Shown here in pieces: positions 17,173-26,345 of a DNA stretch of 64,000 bases (position 1 is its first letter; each line of letters starts with the position of its first letter). A program made the position numbers and the translations under genes. The stretch comes from an uncultured Flavobacteriales bacterium (GTDB lineage Bacteria; Bacteroidota; Bacteroidia; Flavobacteriales_D; Crocinitomicaceae): the NCBI GenBank assembly GCA_913046365.1, contig CAJWRM010000003.1:1-64000 (forward strand). The letters are read 5' to 3'. The notes under the pieces were generated by a model, which had not been told where the DNA came from, ran no database searches, and was given only the letters and a program-made list of their open reading frames with translations.

Positions 17173-18540
17173 TTATTTTTTGATAAAAGGGAAATCTGAT
17201 TCACTAAGGTCGATCTTAAAAATGTCATAGCTAAAGTAGCCGTTGAAATCGTTGATTGATGAAACTGTTCCTAACTGATATTCCGGAAAGTATTGAAAAT
17301 GAGTATCATCATTAACCGTGTTGATAGATGCTCCAAGATTCACAGGTGGTCCCCATGTATTATTCATCCAGCGACAATAATAAACATCATATCCCCCCAT
17401 ACCATTCAATCCATCACTACTAAAAAATAGATATTGACCATCCTCTGTAATAAATGGTGTGGTCTCCCTTCCTGTAGTATTTATTTCGGACAAAGGCTTG
17501 GCCTCTCCCCATTTATCGTCTATGCGTTGAGCTGAGTATAAGTCAGTGAGGGTTTTTTCTGCTTTTCGGTCACTAACAAAAATCATGGTTTGAGAAGCAG
17601 TTTCATCTTCATCAAAGCTAGTATCTGAAATCGTTGCAGCTCCTTCAAAATAGCTAGTGTTAATTGATTCAGATTTTATGGGGTCAATATACCACGATGA
17701 GTCTTCTTCATCAGTTTCAAATTCAAATATTTCTGAGCTTTCCGTTGATTTTTCAACGGTTGCTGAGGTGTTGATGGTGAGTAAACCATATTTCCCATTA
17801 CGTGAAACAAAGTTTAGTGCATCAAACCCCTCGGTATTATAGTCCTCCATGGACGCTATATTGATTATCCAATCATTTCTGTTTTCATTCCAATCTGCCC
17901 TGTAGATATCCTCAAAAAACTTTTGGTCGTCATAATTAATATTCTTTCCTGTTGTTTCCGGTTGTCTAGCAGTATAAAGTAGTCTTTTTTGATTGTAAAT
18001 AAGAATGGCACCGTATTCATCGTATTTTGAGTTGACAGCTCTTGAAAATGGTTCACAAATATTTGTTACTCCTTTTTTCATTTCGTTATTGACAAAGTCA
18101 CATTGCTGAAGCAAAATATGTAAATCATAATCCTTGGCTATCCTAGCACCTAGCTTATCTTTTGATATTGAGTAAAATGATTTTGCAGAATCAATCAGAT
18201 TTACCGTATGGTATATTCTCCCCATGTAGTAATAATATTCACCATCTTTTTTCTTTGTGATTAACTGTTCTGCTCGCCTTGCATTTTCGTGGGCATTGTA
18301 ATAATCTCTCAGGTAAAATTGAGCAACACTCAATTGATAGTGTGCTTCACCGGAATTAGGATTCTTGAGTTTCGCCCTTTTAAATGTCAGCATTGCCTCA
18401 CTTGTACGACCTGCGTATATAAGTTCCTTACCTTCACCAATTAATTTTTTTGCAATCAACTTATCCATAGATGATATTTTTTGCCCTATAGAGATGTATG
18501 AAGATGATAAAATGACAAGCGTCAAAAATAATTTATGCAT
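17173..18540 (-). CDS. Secreted TPR plus PD40 (WD40-like beta-propeller) protein
   Basis: Residues 1-19 are a signal peptide ending ISIGQ. Residues ~25-130 hold TPR helices (KELIYAGRTSEAMLTFKRAK, AHYQLSVAQFYLRDYYNAHENA). The rest carries PD40 propeller blades (GRETTPFITEDGQYLFFSSD, GGYDVYYCRW, ASINTVNDDTHFQYF). The layout recalls the N-terminal part of PorE-type T9SS accessory proteins, but the carboxypeptidase-regulatory and OmpA-like peptidoglycan-binding domains are missing and there is no lipobox. It is probably periplasmic or surface-associated. The role is unknown. Confidence 0.8.
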   Translation of the reverse strand: MHKLFLTLVILSSSYISIGQKISSMDKLIAKKLIGEGKELIYAGRTSEAMLTFKRAKLKNPNSGEAHYQLSVAQFYLRDYYNAHENARRAEQLITKKKDGEYYYYMGRIYHTVNLIDSAKSFYSISKDKLGARIAKDYDLHILLQQCDFVNNEMKKGVTNICEPFSRAVNSKYDEYGAILIYNQKRLLYTARQPETTGKNINYDDQKFFEDIYRADWNENRNDWIINIASMEDYNTEGFDALNFVSRNGKYGLLTINTSATVEKSTESSEIFEFETDEEDSSWYIDPIKSESINTSYFEGAATISDTSFDEDETASQTMIFVSDRKAEKTLTDLYSAQRIDDKWGEAKPLSEINTTGRETTPFITEDGQYLFFSSDGLNGMGGYDVYYCRWMNNTWGPPVNLGASINTVNDDTHFQYFPEYQLGTVSSINDFNGYFSYDIFKIDLSESDFPFIKK

Positions 18541-18649
18541 GGTCTAAAATTTATATTGTTTGCGGTGAATGCCTTTACGTAAAAATATTACTTTTTCCTT
18601 ACTTTAAACCTGCCCGTTTGGGTTATATGGATTTATCTTAGTTTTTAAC

Positions 18650-18674
18650 AAAAAAAAAGGACCAAATCTGGTCC
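18650..18674 (-). terminator. Intrinsic terminator of metK
   Basis: On the minus strand GGACCA-GATT-TGGTCC is followed by nine Ts, 20 nt past the metK stop. It is a classical Rho-independent terminator. Confidence 0.9.
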
Positions 18675-18694
18675 TTTCATTATTTCTTTGTCGC

Positions 18695-19948
18695 TTATAG
18701 GTCAAATGCGGCCTTGACTTTATCAACATAATTCAGTTCTTCCCAAGGAAATAGCTTGACATCTATATTTTTTACTTGTCCAGAAGCATCTTTAAACTCT
18801 TTTTGTACCTGAACACAAGTTCTACCCATATGACCATAGGCTGCAGTTTCAGAATAGATAGGTGTTCTTAAATTAAACCTTGTTTCAATGGCAAAAGGTC
18901 TCATATCAAATAGGTTCTCTAATTTTTTCGCGATTTCACCGTCTGAAAGTCCTACTTTTGAACTTCCGTAGGTATCTACATATAACCCCATAGGTTTTGC
19001 GACACCGATTGCGTATGCAACCTGCACCAATATTTCATCACATAATCCAGCCGCAACTGCGTTTTTAGCAATATGACGAGTAGCATATGCTGCAGAACGG
19101 TCTACCTTGGATGGGTCTTTCCCAGAAAAAGCACCTCCACCGTGGGCTCCCTTTCCGCCATAAGTATCAACAATAATTTTTCTTCCTGTAAGACCTGTGT
19201 CTCCGTGAGGTCCTCCAATAACAAAAACTCCAGTTGGATTGACATGATAAATTATATCGTCTGTGAAAAGGGCTTGTGTTTCGGTTGGGAGTAGAGCTTT
19301 TACACGGGGAATCAATATCTCAACAACATCTGTTTTAATTTTTTCAAGCATTTCAGCTTCGCCCGAAAAATCATCGTGTTGCGTGGATAATACGATAGCG
19401 TCAATACGAATAGGCTTATTATCATCAGAATACTCAATTGTGACTTGAGACTTAGAATCAGGTCTTAAATAGGTTATTTCTTTATTTTCTCTGCGGAGTG
19501 CTGCAAGCTCTTTTAATAAGAGGTGCGAAATTTCCAATGGAAGCGGCATAAAACTTTCTGTTTCATTTGTTGCATAACCGAACATCATTCCTTGGTCACC
19601 AGCTCCTTGCTCTTCTTTAACTTCTCGTTCAACACCTTGGTTTATATCTGAGGATTGTTCATGTATAGCAGAAAATACACCACAAGAGTTTCCATCAAAC
19701 ATGTACTCACTTTTGGTGTAACCTATTTTGTTGATGACATCTCTGGCGATTTTTTGAACATCGAGATAGGTGTGCGATTTCACTTCTCCCGCCAAAACAA
19801 CTTGACCTGTTGTAACCAATGTTTCGCATGCAACTTTGGATTCAGGATCAAAAGCAAGAAAGTTATCAATGAGGGCATCAGATATCTGATCCGCTACCTT
19901 ATCTGGATGTCCTTCAGAAACAGACTCAGAAGTAAATAAGTAAGCCAT
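18695..19948 (-). CDS. metK: S-adenosylmethionine synthetase
   Basis: MetK makes S-adenosylmethionine from methionine and ATP in the cytoplasm. The 417 residues carry the signatures [32 protein letters not shown] and [19 protein letters not shown]. The enzyme is slightly longer than the typical 385-400 residues, with an extension near residues 105-120 and in the central part that is common in Bacteroidota. It has its own promoter-like box upstream and a strong terminator downstream, so it is probably monocistronic. It supplies the several methyltransferases encoded in this window. Confidence 0.96.
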   Translation of the reverse strand: MAYLFTSESVSEGHPDKVADQISDALIDNFLAFDPESKVACETLVTTGQVVLAGEVKSHTYLDVQKIARDVINKIGYTKSEYMFDGNSCGVFSAIHEQSSDINQGVEREVKEEQGAGDQGMMFGYATNETESFMPLPLEISHLLLKELAALRRENKEITYLRPDSKSQVTIEYSDDNKPIRIDAIVLSTQHDDFSGEAEMLEKIKTDVVEILIPRVKALLPTETQALFTDDIIYHVNPTGVFVIGGPHGDTGLTGRKIIVDTYGGKGAHGGGAFSGKDPSKVDRSAAYATRHIAKNAVAAGLCDEILVQVAYAIGVAKPMGLYVDTYGSSKVGLSDGEIAKKLENLFDMRPFAIETRFNLRTPIYSETAAYGHMGRTCVQVQKEFKDASGQVKNIDVKLFPWEELNYVDKVKAAFDL

Positions 19949-19967
19949 GGTGTAAATTATTAAGTTG

Positions 19968-19975
19968 CAAATGTA
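19968..19975 (-). promoter_or_regulatory. -7 promoter box of metK
   Basis: On the minus strand TACATTTG, a perfect TAnnTTTG, lies 19 nt before the metK ATG in the short gap after the acyl-CoA dehydrogenase gene. Confidence 0.45.
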
Positions 19976-19994
19976 CTAAAATCAGATGAAAATC

Positions 19995-21158
19995 TTATTC
20001 GTAAAACTGCTTATTTTCTTTGACCATTTGACGTAAAAGAGGATTAGGTCGGTAGCGGTCTTCGCCATAATAATCAAATAGGTTTTGAAGCTGCTTGAGG
20101 ATTTTATCTAGTCCGATTTCATCTCCCCATTTCAGTAATCCTTTTGGGTAGTTTACCCCTTTAGTCATTGCTAAGTCAACATCTTTTGACGTTGCTACAC
20201 CCATGAAAACGGCATCAATCGCTTCATTGATGAGCAGGCATAGTATACGGTTTAAAATTTTTTCACCTAATGCTTTATCGGTTTGAGGTTTCGGATTTAG
20301 TTTGACGTCATCATAATCGTAATAACCCCTTCCTGATTTTCTACCAAAATATCCTGCTTCAGCATATCGTTTTTGGGTAAACGAGGGTTTGAACCTTGGG
20401 TCATAAAAGAATGCTTTGAATACAGATTCGGTAACGGCAAAGTTTACATCATTTCCGATATAATCCATCAATGTAAATGGTCCCATTCTGAATCCTCCGA
20501 TCTCTGTTAGTGCCCAATCAATAGTGGAAAAATCAGCCATTCCTTCTTCATATATACGAAGTGCCTCTCCGTAAAAAGGGCGCGCTACCCGATTGACAAT
20601 AAAGCCTGGTGTATCCTTGCATAATACGACCGTTTTTCCCCAGCTAGAAATTAGGTTTTTACATACAGTAGTAGTCTTTTCTCCTGTTTGAATAGAGGGT
20701 ATTATTTCTACCAAGGGCATGAGCGGTGCAGGATTAAAGAAATGAATGCCAATAATGCGTTCAGCTATTTTTAGTGAGGCACCAATTGATGCAATGGATA
20801 AAGAGGAGGTGTTTGTAGCTAAAATGCAATGCTCTGACACAATATTTTCGAGTGATTGAAATACTTGATGCTTGATTTCGATAGACTCTACAATAGCTTC
20901 AATTACCAATCCACAAGGCCAAAGTTCACTCATCTTAGGAGTAAAAACCATCCTATCTATAATTTTTTTTCTCTCGTTATCTGTAATTCTTTCTTTTTCA
21001 ACGAGTCGGTTGAGTACTTTTTCAAGGCCTAATTTAGCTTTCTCGAGTTGGGCCTCACTATGGTCATATATAATAACTTGGTGCTCATTTTGAGCTGCAA
21101 TTTGCGCAATTCCAATACCCATCGTTCCTGCGCCAACGACCCCTACTGTTTCAATCAT
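19995..21158 (-). CDS. 3-hydroxyacyl-CoA dehydrogenase
   Basis: The protein oxidises 3-hydroxyacyl-CoA to 3-ketoacyl-CoA with NAD+. The 387 residues start with the dinucleotide-binding motif GVVGAGTMGIGIAQIAA. NTSSLSIASI, GIHFFNPAPLMPLVEII (with the catalytic His) and KDTPGFIVNRV follow. Two C-terminal 3HCDH domains (IGGFRMGPFTLMDYIG and a second copy near 295-380) make it the longer PaaH/PaaC-like form. It overlaps the upstream enoyl-CoA hydratase gene by 4 bp, so the two catalyse consecutive beta-oxidation-type steps. Whether the substrate is a phenylacetate intermediate or a fatty acid is not resolved; no other paa gene is nearby. Confidence 0.93.
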   Translation of the reverse strand: MIETVGVVGAGTMGIGIAQIAAQNEHQVIIYDHSEAQLEKAKLGLEKVLNRLVEKERITDNERKKIIDRMVFTPKMSELWPCGLVIEAIVESIEIKHQVFQSLENIVSEHCILATNTSSLSIASIGASLKIAERIIGIHFFNPAPLMPLVEIIPSIQTGEKTTTVCKNLISSWGKTVVLCKDTPGFIVNRVARPFYGEALRIYEEGMADFSTIDWALTEIGGFRMGPFTLMDYIGNDVNFAVTESVFKAFFYDPRFKPSFTQKRYAEAGYFGRKSGRGYYDYDDVKLNPKPQTDKALGEKILNRILCLLINEAIDAVFMGVATSKDVDLAMTKGVNYPKGLLKWGDEIGLDKILKQLQNLFDYYGEDRYRPNPLLRQMVKENKQFYE

Positions 21159-21928
21159 TTTCCTGTAAATTTTGGTGTTCTTTTATCTAAAAATGCCTGC
21201 ACACCTTCGCTAAAGTCATCGGTTTGACCGGCTTCATTTTGTAAATTTTCTTCGAGATCTAGTTGCTGCTGCATCGTATTATTGTAGCTTGAATTGACAG
21301 CCTTTTTTGTTAGTCCTAATGCTCTTGTTGGCATTTTTGATAGCTTTTCTGCAAAAGTCATGACAGTTTCATCAAAATCTTCGTCATTTATGGCTTTGTA
21401 GATCATTTTCATTTCTTCAGCGTCCTCGGCCGAAACTTTATCTCCTGTCATCATTAATGCCATCGCTTTTTGAAAACCAATGATTCTCGGCAGGAAATAG
21501 GTGCCACCAGAATCTGGAATAAGGCCAATTTTAGAAAATGCTTGAATGAACGAGGCACTTTTTTTTGCAAAAACAATATCACATGCCAAGGCTATATTTG
21601 CTCCTGCTCCTGCTGCAACGCCATTAACAGCCGCAATGACGGGCTTTTCTATGGAGCGTATTCTAGAAATAATAGGGTTATAATGCTCGCCAACAATACT
21701 TTTCAGTTCAGGACCCTCCGGATCTGTGACCTCAGCGAGGTCCTGTCCAGCACAAAAAGCTTTCCCTTCTCCTTTCAGAACGATCGCACGAACATTTTTA
21801 TCTTTTGCGCAAGCGTCAAGTGTCTGCTGAAGCGCCATTGCCATTGGTTTGTTAAACGAGTTGTATACTTTTGGCCTATTCAATGTGATAAGACAGATGC
21901 CATCTCGTTGTTCTATTTTAATTTCCAT
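21155..21928 (-). CDS. Enoyl-CoA hydratase/isomerase family protein (PaaG-like)
   Basis: This is a crotonase-fold enzyme of 257 residues. Motifs are RAIVLKGEGKAFCAGQDL (oxyanion hole), AAVNGVAAGAGANIALACD, IGLIPDSGGTYFLPR and a C-terminal TPKF tail. The sequence CAGQDL and the Asp of PDSGG resemble PaaG, the ring 1,2-epoxyphenylacetyl-CoA isomerase, more than a plain hydratase with two catalytic Glu. The exact reaction is an inference. It is translationally coupled with the hydroxyacyl-CoA dehydrogenase (ATGA overlap). Confidence 0.88.
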   Translation of the reverse strand: MEIKIEQRDGICLITLNRPKVYNSFNKPMAMALQQTLDACAKDKNVRAIVLKGEGKAFCAGQDLAEVTDPEGPELKSIVGEHYNPIISRIRSIEKPVIAAVNGVAAGAGANIALACDIVFAKKSASFIQAFSKIGLIPDSGGTYFLPRIIGFQKAMALMMTGDKVSAEDAEEMKMIYKAINDEDFDETVMTFAEKLSKMPTRALGLTKKAVNSSYNNTMQQQLDLEENLQNEAGQTDDFSEGVQAFLDKRTPKFTGK

Positions 21929-21975
21929 ACGAATATTTCTAGTGCTGTAAAATTAACAATTACTTGCTTCTTATT

Positions 21976-22983
21976 TTATAAATTGTAGCGCTTCGTCATT
22001 GCCAATATGCGCTCTGTTAATGCGCTTTTTAGTTCTAAAGGTTCTATGATTTCTATTTCACCGCCGTAGCTTAGTAGCGTCCGAATTAATTCTTCAGAGA
22101 GTAAAAGTTTAAATTCAAAAGAGGTTCCGTTTTCTGTCTCTTCGAGCACCTCTTGAGAATGGTGTATTGGCTGACTCTTGATATATCTTGAAGCAATTTC
22201 ATCTGCTTTCAAGATGATTTTTTTGGCTTCGCCTTTGTAGCTTGTAATTCCCATTGCATTTTGAAAATAGGTATCAGCATCAAAATCTTTAGGTTTAATT
22301 TGTTCATCTTCCAATATTTTTGGGTCTTCTATACGGTCTAATGCATAGGTTCTGATGTCATTTTGACTCGGATCGTATGAAATCAAATACCACCTGTTTC
22401 TGTATTCTTTCAAGAACAAGGGAGAAACTTTTCTCGGCTTTCCCTGTCCCTTTATAAAACTAGTATATATAAACCATACTTTCTTTTTACGCTGAATGGC
22501 TTCTAGAAGCATTGGTAAAAATTCATTTCCTCCTATCGAATTGGCTGCTTCGAATTTTATATACTTAGACATTTCATTTTGTGCACTGCCTACTGAGATT
22601 CGATCGACAATTTTGTCTATGGCATTTCCAAACTCCTTGAAAAACGGTGTTTCTTTAAATTGATGTAGCGTGTCCACAGCATATTTTATAGAGCTCAATT
22701 CATCTTCGCTTAGCGGAATGTCATTAATGCTGTAAGAAGGATCTTCATAATAATAGCCGCCATTTTTTTTGCTATACTTTATTGGTGCATCGTGCTCCAT
22801 TTTCATATTAAAGAGATCTTTTTCAATTGTACTATTACAAATATGAAGACCATCAATGGAACCATATAAAGATTCCTCACAGGCTTCTCTTAGTTCTTTT
22901 TTTGATGGATATGATTTATATTTATTTCGAATCATTTTATCAATAATTCTGAAACGAAGAAGTGCATTTTTAATATGTGGCAT
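21976..22983 (-). CDS. WYL-domain transcriptional regulator
   Basis: The 335-residue protein has an N-terminal helical DNA-binding-like region (~1-75, ALLRFRIIDKMIRNKYKSYP). A WYL domain follows near 160-240 (KKVWFIYTSFIKGQGKPRKVSPLFL, shown only by position ~165-190, and RNRWYLISYD), then a C-terminal extension. WYL proteins sense nucleic acid or nucleotide ligands and often control repair, defence or metabolic genes. Its ATG overlaps the stop of the upstream gene (TAATG), so it is coupled to the conserved unknown protein. No defence genes are adjacent. Confidence 0.88.
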   Translation of the reverse strand: MPHIKNALLRFRIIDKMIRNKYKSYPSKKELREACEESLYGSIDGLHICNSTIEKDLFNMKMEHDAPIKYSKKNGGYYYEDPSYSINDIPLSEDELSSIKYAVDTLHQFKETPFFKEFGNAIDKIVDRISVGSAQNEMSKYIKFEAANSIGGNEFLPMLLEAIQRKKKVWFIYTSFIKGQGKPRKVSPLFLKEYRNRWYLISYDPSQNDIRTYALDRIEDPKILEDEQIKPKDFDADTYFQNAMGITSYKGEAKKIILKADEIASRYIKSQPIHHSQEVLEETENGTSFEFKLLLSEELIRTLLSYGGEIEIIEPLELKSALTERILAMTKRYNL

Positions 22984-24404
22984 TATACTTTTACCTCTTT
23001 TTTATGGTAACCGAAAAGTTCAAAGGCTTTAATGGCTTTGGCTACAGACTTTGGAACATCTTCTTCCCAACTTGATGCCCCAGCTCTAATTTTCGAAAGC
23101 ACATCATCAGACATAATGTGCAAAAGTTTTGGGTCAAATTCAAGAATAGGTTTCATTTTATCATTCTCTCGCATATAACTCAATAGTCCTTTTAGATTAT
23201 CCGCTATTTCTATATTGTCGAGGTGATAAATCTCTCCATCTTCAACATTTAAAGCCGGGTAGACGTATAGCTTCATGTTTGGACCGAAACCTCTACCGAA
23301 GGCTTCAAGTAAACCTCCTGGGAGGTTTTCATAGTAGCGCTCATCAAAAATGGTATTGAGATTATAAACCCCAAGTATGACGCCAATAAGATTACCCCTG
23401 GATATCGGTGCGAGATACTCAACCATTTTGTAATGTTTCAAATAATTTGAAACCATCACAGTATAACCCAGTGAACTTAATAAATCGGCTCGGTCTAAAA
23501 AGTCTTGAACAGAAATTTTACCATCTGCAGTCAAATCTTTTAAGGTTAATTCAAAAATAACGGCAACATTATCCTCGTTAACATCCTTTTCTTTAGAAAA
23601 AGCTTTACGACCGTTTTCAATCATGTCAATATGCACCTTCGTTACAGGTCTAAATCTTCCTCTTGTGAGTAAAATATTTTTTTTATAGAGTGCATTAGTT
23701 GGTTGTAAGACATTTTGCGAGAGGTCAAACATCGTCGCGTCAGTGATTCCACGTTTGACTAAATTTAGTGCAATGACACGATTGTCTATATTACTAAAGT
23801 CGGGGCCTGTAAGGCTCAGCATATCAATTTCAATGCGATCTCTTGGGATCCGTCTGGTTAAACCATCAAGGAACTCATCAATATCATTGTTTTTATGGTA
23901 GCATGAATGAATTAAGTTAACACCTAATATACCGAGCGCTTCTTGCTGCCCTTTATGGCTATTGTCATGCATTTTAACATGAAGAACTACCGTATTAGGT
24001 TCTGTTTCTGGTTCCAGCTGAAATCGAATACCAATCCATCCTTTACCTTGATTTGTTTTATGATAATTTAAAGATTCTACTGTATTGCAAAAAGCAAAGA
24101 ATTTGGATTCTTTGTATTTATTTGGCAGTGTTTTTTTAAGGTTAGAAAATTCTGTATCCAACATTATCTGTAAGCGTTCTTCGCAAACATATCTTTTGGT
24201 TTCTCCATACATAGAATCTGAAACCTTCATGTCGTATGCTGAGTGACTAAATGCTATTGTTCCTGAGCTTCCACCTGCCTTGAAGAAGTTTGCTGCAACC
24301 TCTTGTCCTGCACCTATTTCGGCAAAGCAACCATAAATATCAGGTTGTAAATTTATTTTTAGCGCTTTCTCTTCTGTTGTTAAATGTCGTGATGTAGTTG
24401 CCAT
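22983..24404 (-). CDS. Conserved protein of unknown function (473 residues)
   Basis: The protein has no signal peptide, transmembrane helix or known cofactor motif that I can see, so it is probably cytoplasmic. Strong blocks include PDIYGCFAEIGAGQEVAANF (~20-39), AYDMKVSDSMYG, RDRIEIDMLSLTGPDFSNIDNR, RGRFRPVTKVHIDM and LPGGLLEAFGRGFG. I recall homologues in cyanobacteria and proteobacteria that databases call TonB-dependent receptor or nicotinate-nucleotide adenylyltransferase. Neither label fits: there is no plug or barrel and no HxGH motif. It is coupled to a WYL regulator by a TAATG overlap, which suggests a shared function. It is followed upstream by the unrelated dihaem peroxidase operon, 2 bp away. 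Confidence 0.75.
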   Translation of the reverse strand: MATTSRHLTTEEKALKINLQPDIYGCFAEIGAGQEVAANFFKAGGSSGTIAFSHSAYDMKVSDSMYGETKRYVCEERLQIMLDTEFSNLKKTLPNKYKESKFFAFCNTVESLNYHKTNQGKGWIGIRFQLEPETEPNTVVLHVKMHDNSHKGQQEALGILGVNLIHSCYHKNNDIDEFLDGLTRRIPRDRIEIDMLSLTGPDFSNIDNRVIALNLVKRGITDATMFDLSQNVLQPTNALYKKNILLTRGRFRPVTKVHIDMIENGRKAFSKEKDVNEDNVAVIFELTLKDLTADGKISVQDFLDRADLLSSLGYTVMVSNYLKHYKMVEYLAPISRGNLIGVILGVYNLNTIFDERYYENLPGGLLEAFGRGFGPNMKLYVYPALNVEDGEIYHLDNIEIADNLKGLLSYMRENDKMKPILEFDPKLLHIMSDDVLSKIRAGASSWEEDVPKSVAKAIKAFELFGYHKKEVKV

Positions 24405-24406
24405 AG

Positions 24407-25483
24407 TTAATTAAATGGATCCTTAAATTTAGGATTATTAATGTAAGTAGTATCGTTAAGGGAAAGTAAGAATTTCTTTAGCCATTGTTTTTCTAGTTCA
24501 TCAAGTTGAACTCCACCTTGATTGGCAAACTCAATCAAGGGGTCTAATGTTTCACTTTGCTGAATACCTGTTGAGTAATGCTCGATGACTTCCTCTAGGC
24601 TATTAAATCTCCCGTCATGCATGTAAGGCCCAGTTGCGGATAAATTCCTCAGCGAAGGGACCTTGAACTTCCCCTCATCGTCTGGGTTTTGGGTGACCAA
24701 TGCTCTTCCCTGGTCGCTGAATTCTATATCCAAACCATTGTTGCTGAACTTTTTAACACGCATTAATGGGCCGTTATGGCAATGAAAACAGTCTGCACCA
24801 TTTAAACTTTTAAAAAGGTCATAGCCTGCCCACACCTCAGCCTCAATATTGCCTATAACTGAGTTTTCTGAGGCCGATAAAGGTAGTCCATTTTCATATT
24901 TGTACATCACATCAAAAGTAGAATTTGCCGAGATAATTGTTCGAATAAACTGGGCGATTGATTTCGCAACCTTAATAGAGTCAATACCCTCCTCTCCAAA
25001 AGCCCTAAAAAACTTATTTCTGTAGGCAACATCTAGCTGCAATTTCGCAACTGCATCCGTCCATTTCAAATGCATTTCAATTGGATTTGGAACGGGTTCA
25101 AGAATTTGGTCTTCTAGTGTTATTTTACGCCCATCCCATGTAAAGAAATCATCCCATCCCAAATTAAATAGTGGCATAGAGTTTCTTGTCCCAGCGATGC
25201 CCTGTATTCCTAGTGGTAAAGAAACATTGTCCGCGAATGAATGACTTAATTGATGGCAGCTTGCGCAACTCATCGTATTATCCCCACTTAGCTTTGTTTC
25301 ATAAAATAAAAATCTTCCCAATTCAACTCCTTCTTCCGTCATGGGATTGTCCTCTGGAATATTCATTTGCGGAAAATGTGATGGGATTTCTATCGTATAA
25401 GGTGTTGGGATAAATGAAACCTTTTCTTTGCGACAAGATGTCAACAGTAAAATTACAACAATGAAAAAAGCAGCTTTTGTCAT
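24407..25483 (-). CDS. Dihaem cytochrome c peroxidase of the MauG/MbnH type, lipoprotein
   Basis: A lipoprotein signal (VVILLLTSC) anchors this 358-residue protein in the periplasm. It carries two c-type haem sites, CASCH (~71-75) and CFHCH (~231-235), plus SATGPYMHDGRF near the C-terminus, as in bacterial cytochrome c peroxidase/MauG enzymes. MauG and MbnH use a bis-Fe(IV) state to oxidise residues of a partner protein, while classical CcpA reduces hydrogen peroxide. The TAATG overlap with an MbnP-like gene favours the MbnH-like reading. The axial ligands and the key inter-haem Trp cannot be assigned by eye. Confidence 0.9.
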   Translation of the reverse strand: MTKAAFFIVVILLLTSCRKEKVSFIPTPYTIEIPSHFPQMNIPEDNPMTEEGVELGRFLFYETKLSGDNTMSCASCHQLSHSFADNVSLPLGIQGIAGTRNSMPLFNLGWDDFFTWDGRKITLEDQILEPVPNPIEMHLKWTDAVAKLQLDVAYRNKFFRAFGEEGIDSIKVAKSIAQFIRTIISANSTFDVMYKYENGLPLSASENSVIGNIEAEVWAGYDLFKSLNGADCFHCHNGPLMRVKKFSNNGLDIEFSDQGRALVTQNPDDEGKFKVPSLRNLSATGPYMHDGRFNSLEEVIEHYSTGIQQSETLDPLIEFANQGGVQLDELEKQWLKKFLLSLNDTTYINNPKFKDPFN

Positions 25484-26277
25484 TAGGGCACCGTTAATGC
25501 GTTTAAAAAATTCAAAACAACTTTTTCTGTAAGAGCCTGCTGTCCACTATTGCTATGGGTTAAAAACTCATCTTTTAAATCAATATTATTTCCTTGATGA
25601 TTTAGAAAGACTGATAGGTCTAAATTTAAATGAAAAGTGTGTTCATTTTCACCAGTTTGTTCCCATAGAATATTATTAAATGAAAATTCTTGACTAAAAT
25701 TATCGGTTCCGACATGGAAGCTGAAATTGTGATTAAAAGTTCCGGATGCCAAGGTATCGACCTTTCCTTCTAAATTTATAAAAATATAACCTGTATTCCA
25801 GCTCCAATGCATGGTGCCTGCGTTCTCAATGTTTAAGTCATTTTGGAGCTCGAATCCTGATGGATCGCTATGGTTGTTTGATGAGTCTACACCTATAATA
25901 CCCTGAATAGATGGGAACATATTGTAATCTGCTTGTGCCGCCATTAAATGCGTTCCTTTTTCTCTTAAGTCAAAAAGGTAGGATGCATTTATTGTGTCTT
26001 GTTGATGACTAATCTGACTTACAAAGAAGTTGATTTTCGTAAACTTCACATTGTATCCTTCATTTGTTGTATAGATTGAGTCTAACTGAAAATCTAAACC
26101 ATTATAGTTCGGTGTTATTTTAATTTTGATGGAATCATTCGGGGCATATTCGCAGCTTCCATCATCTTGATTGGCGCTAGCATTGTAGTTTTCTGCATTT
26201 TCGTCAGTACAGCCTTCTTTATTACAAGAGACAAATAGAAAGCAAAAACAGAAAAACAAATAAATAAATCGCATCAT
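25483..26277 (-). CDS. MbnP-like lipoprotein
   Basis: I start at the first of two adjacent ATGs, because a lipoprotein signal (FLFVSC) follows and a TAATTTTG promoter box lies 6 nt upstream; the longest open frame adds 34 residues without signal character. After a GCTDENAENYNASANQDDGS motif (a common Bacteroidota calcium-binding-like linker), the body shows KFTKINFFVSQI and MHWSWNTGYIFINLEG, the signature region of MbnP. MbnP proteins are periplasmic copper binders in which a Trp is converted to kynurenine by MbnH. It overlaps the dihaem peroxidase gene by TAATG. Copper handling is an inference from the pairing. Confidence 0.85.
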   Translation of the reverse strand: MMRFIYLFFCFCFLFVSCNKEGCTDENAENYNASANQDDGSCEYAPNDSIKIKITPNYNGLDFQLDSIYTTNEGYNVKFTKINFFVSQISHQQDTINASYLFDLREKGTHLMAAQADYNMFPSIQGIIGVDSSNNHSDPSGFELQNDLNIENAGTMHWSWNTGYIFINLEGKVDTLASGTFNHNFSFHVGTDNFSQEFSFNNILWEQTGENEHTFHLNLDLSVFLNHQGNNIDLKDEFLTHSNSGQQALTEKVVLNFLNALTVP

Positions 26278-26283
26278 ACTTAT

Positions 26284-26291
26284 CAAAATTA
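26284..26291 (-). promoter_or_regulatory. -7 promoter box of the MbnP/MbnH-like operon, 6 nt from the ATG
   Basis: On the minus strand TAATTTTG matches TAnnTTTG and is followed by six bases and then the ATG at 26277. It supports that start codon and implies a near-leaderless mRNA. Confidence 0.5.
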
Positions 26292-26345
26292 AGCTAAAAT
26301 TATCGGATTTTCCTATTTTTAAGCCTACAGAATCTATACCAGAAA

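Noticed and set aside
21470-21988. 172-residue open frame on the plus strand
   Set aside because: It is antisense to the enoyl-CoA hydratase gene, Cys- and Asn-rich with no recognisable domain, and has no promoter or start context of its own.
22983-24404. TonB-dependent receptor or NadD label for the 473-residue protein
   Set aside because: No signal peptide, plug or barrel strands are seen, and no nucleotidyltransferase HxGH motif, so neither name was used.
20000-24404. Defence island around the WYL regulator
   Set aside because: The neighbours are beta-oxidation-type enzymes and a conserved unknown protein. No nuclease, toxin, retron or CRISPR element accompanies it.
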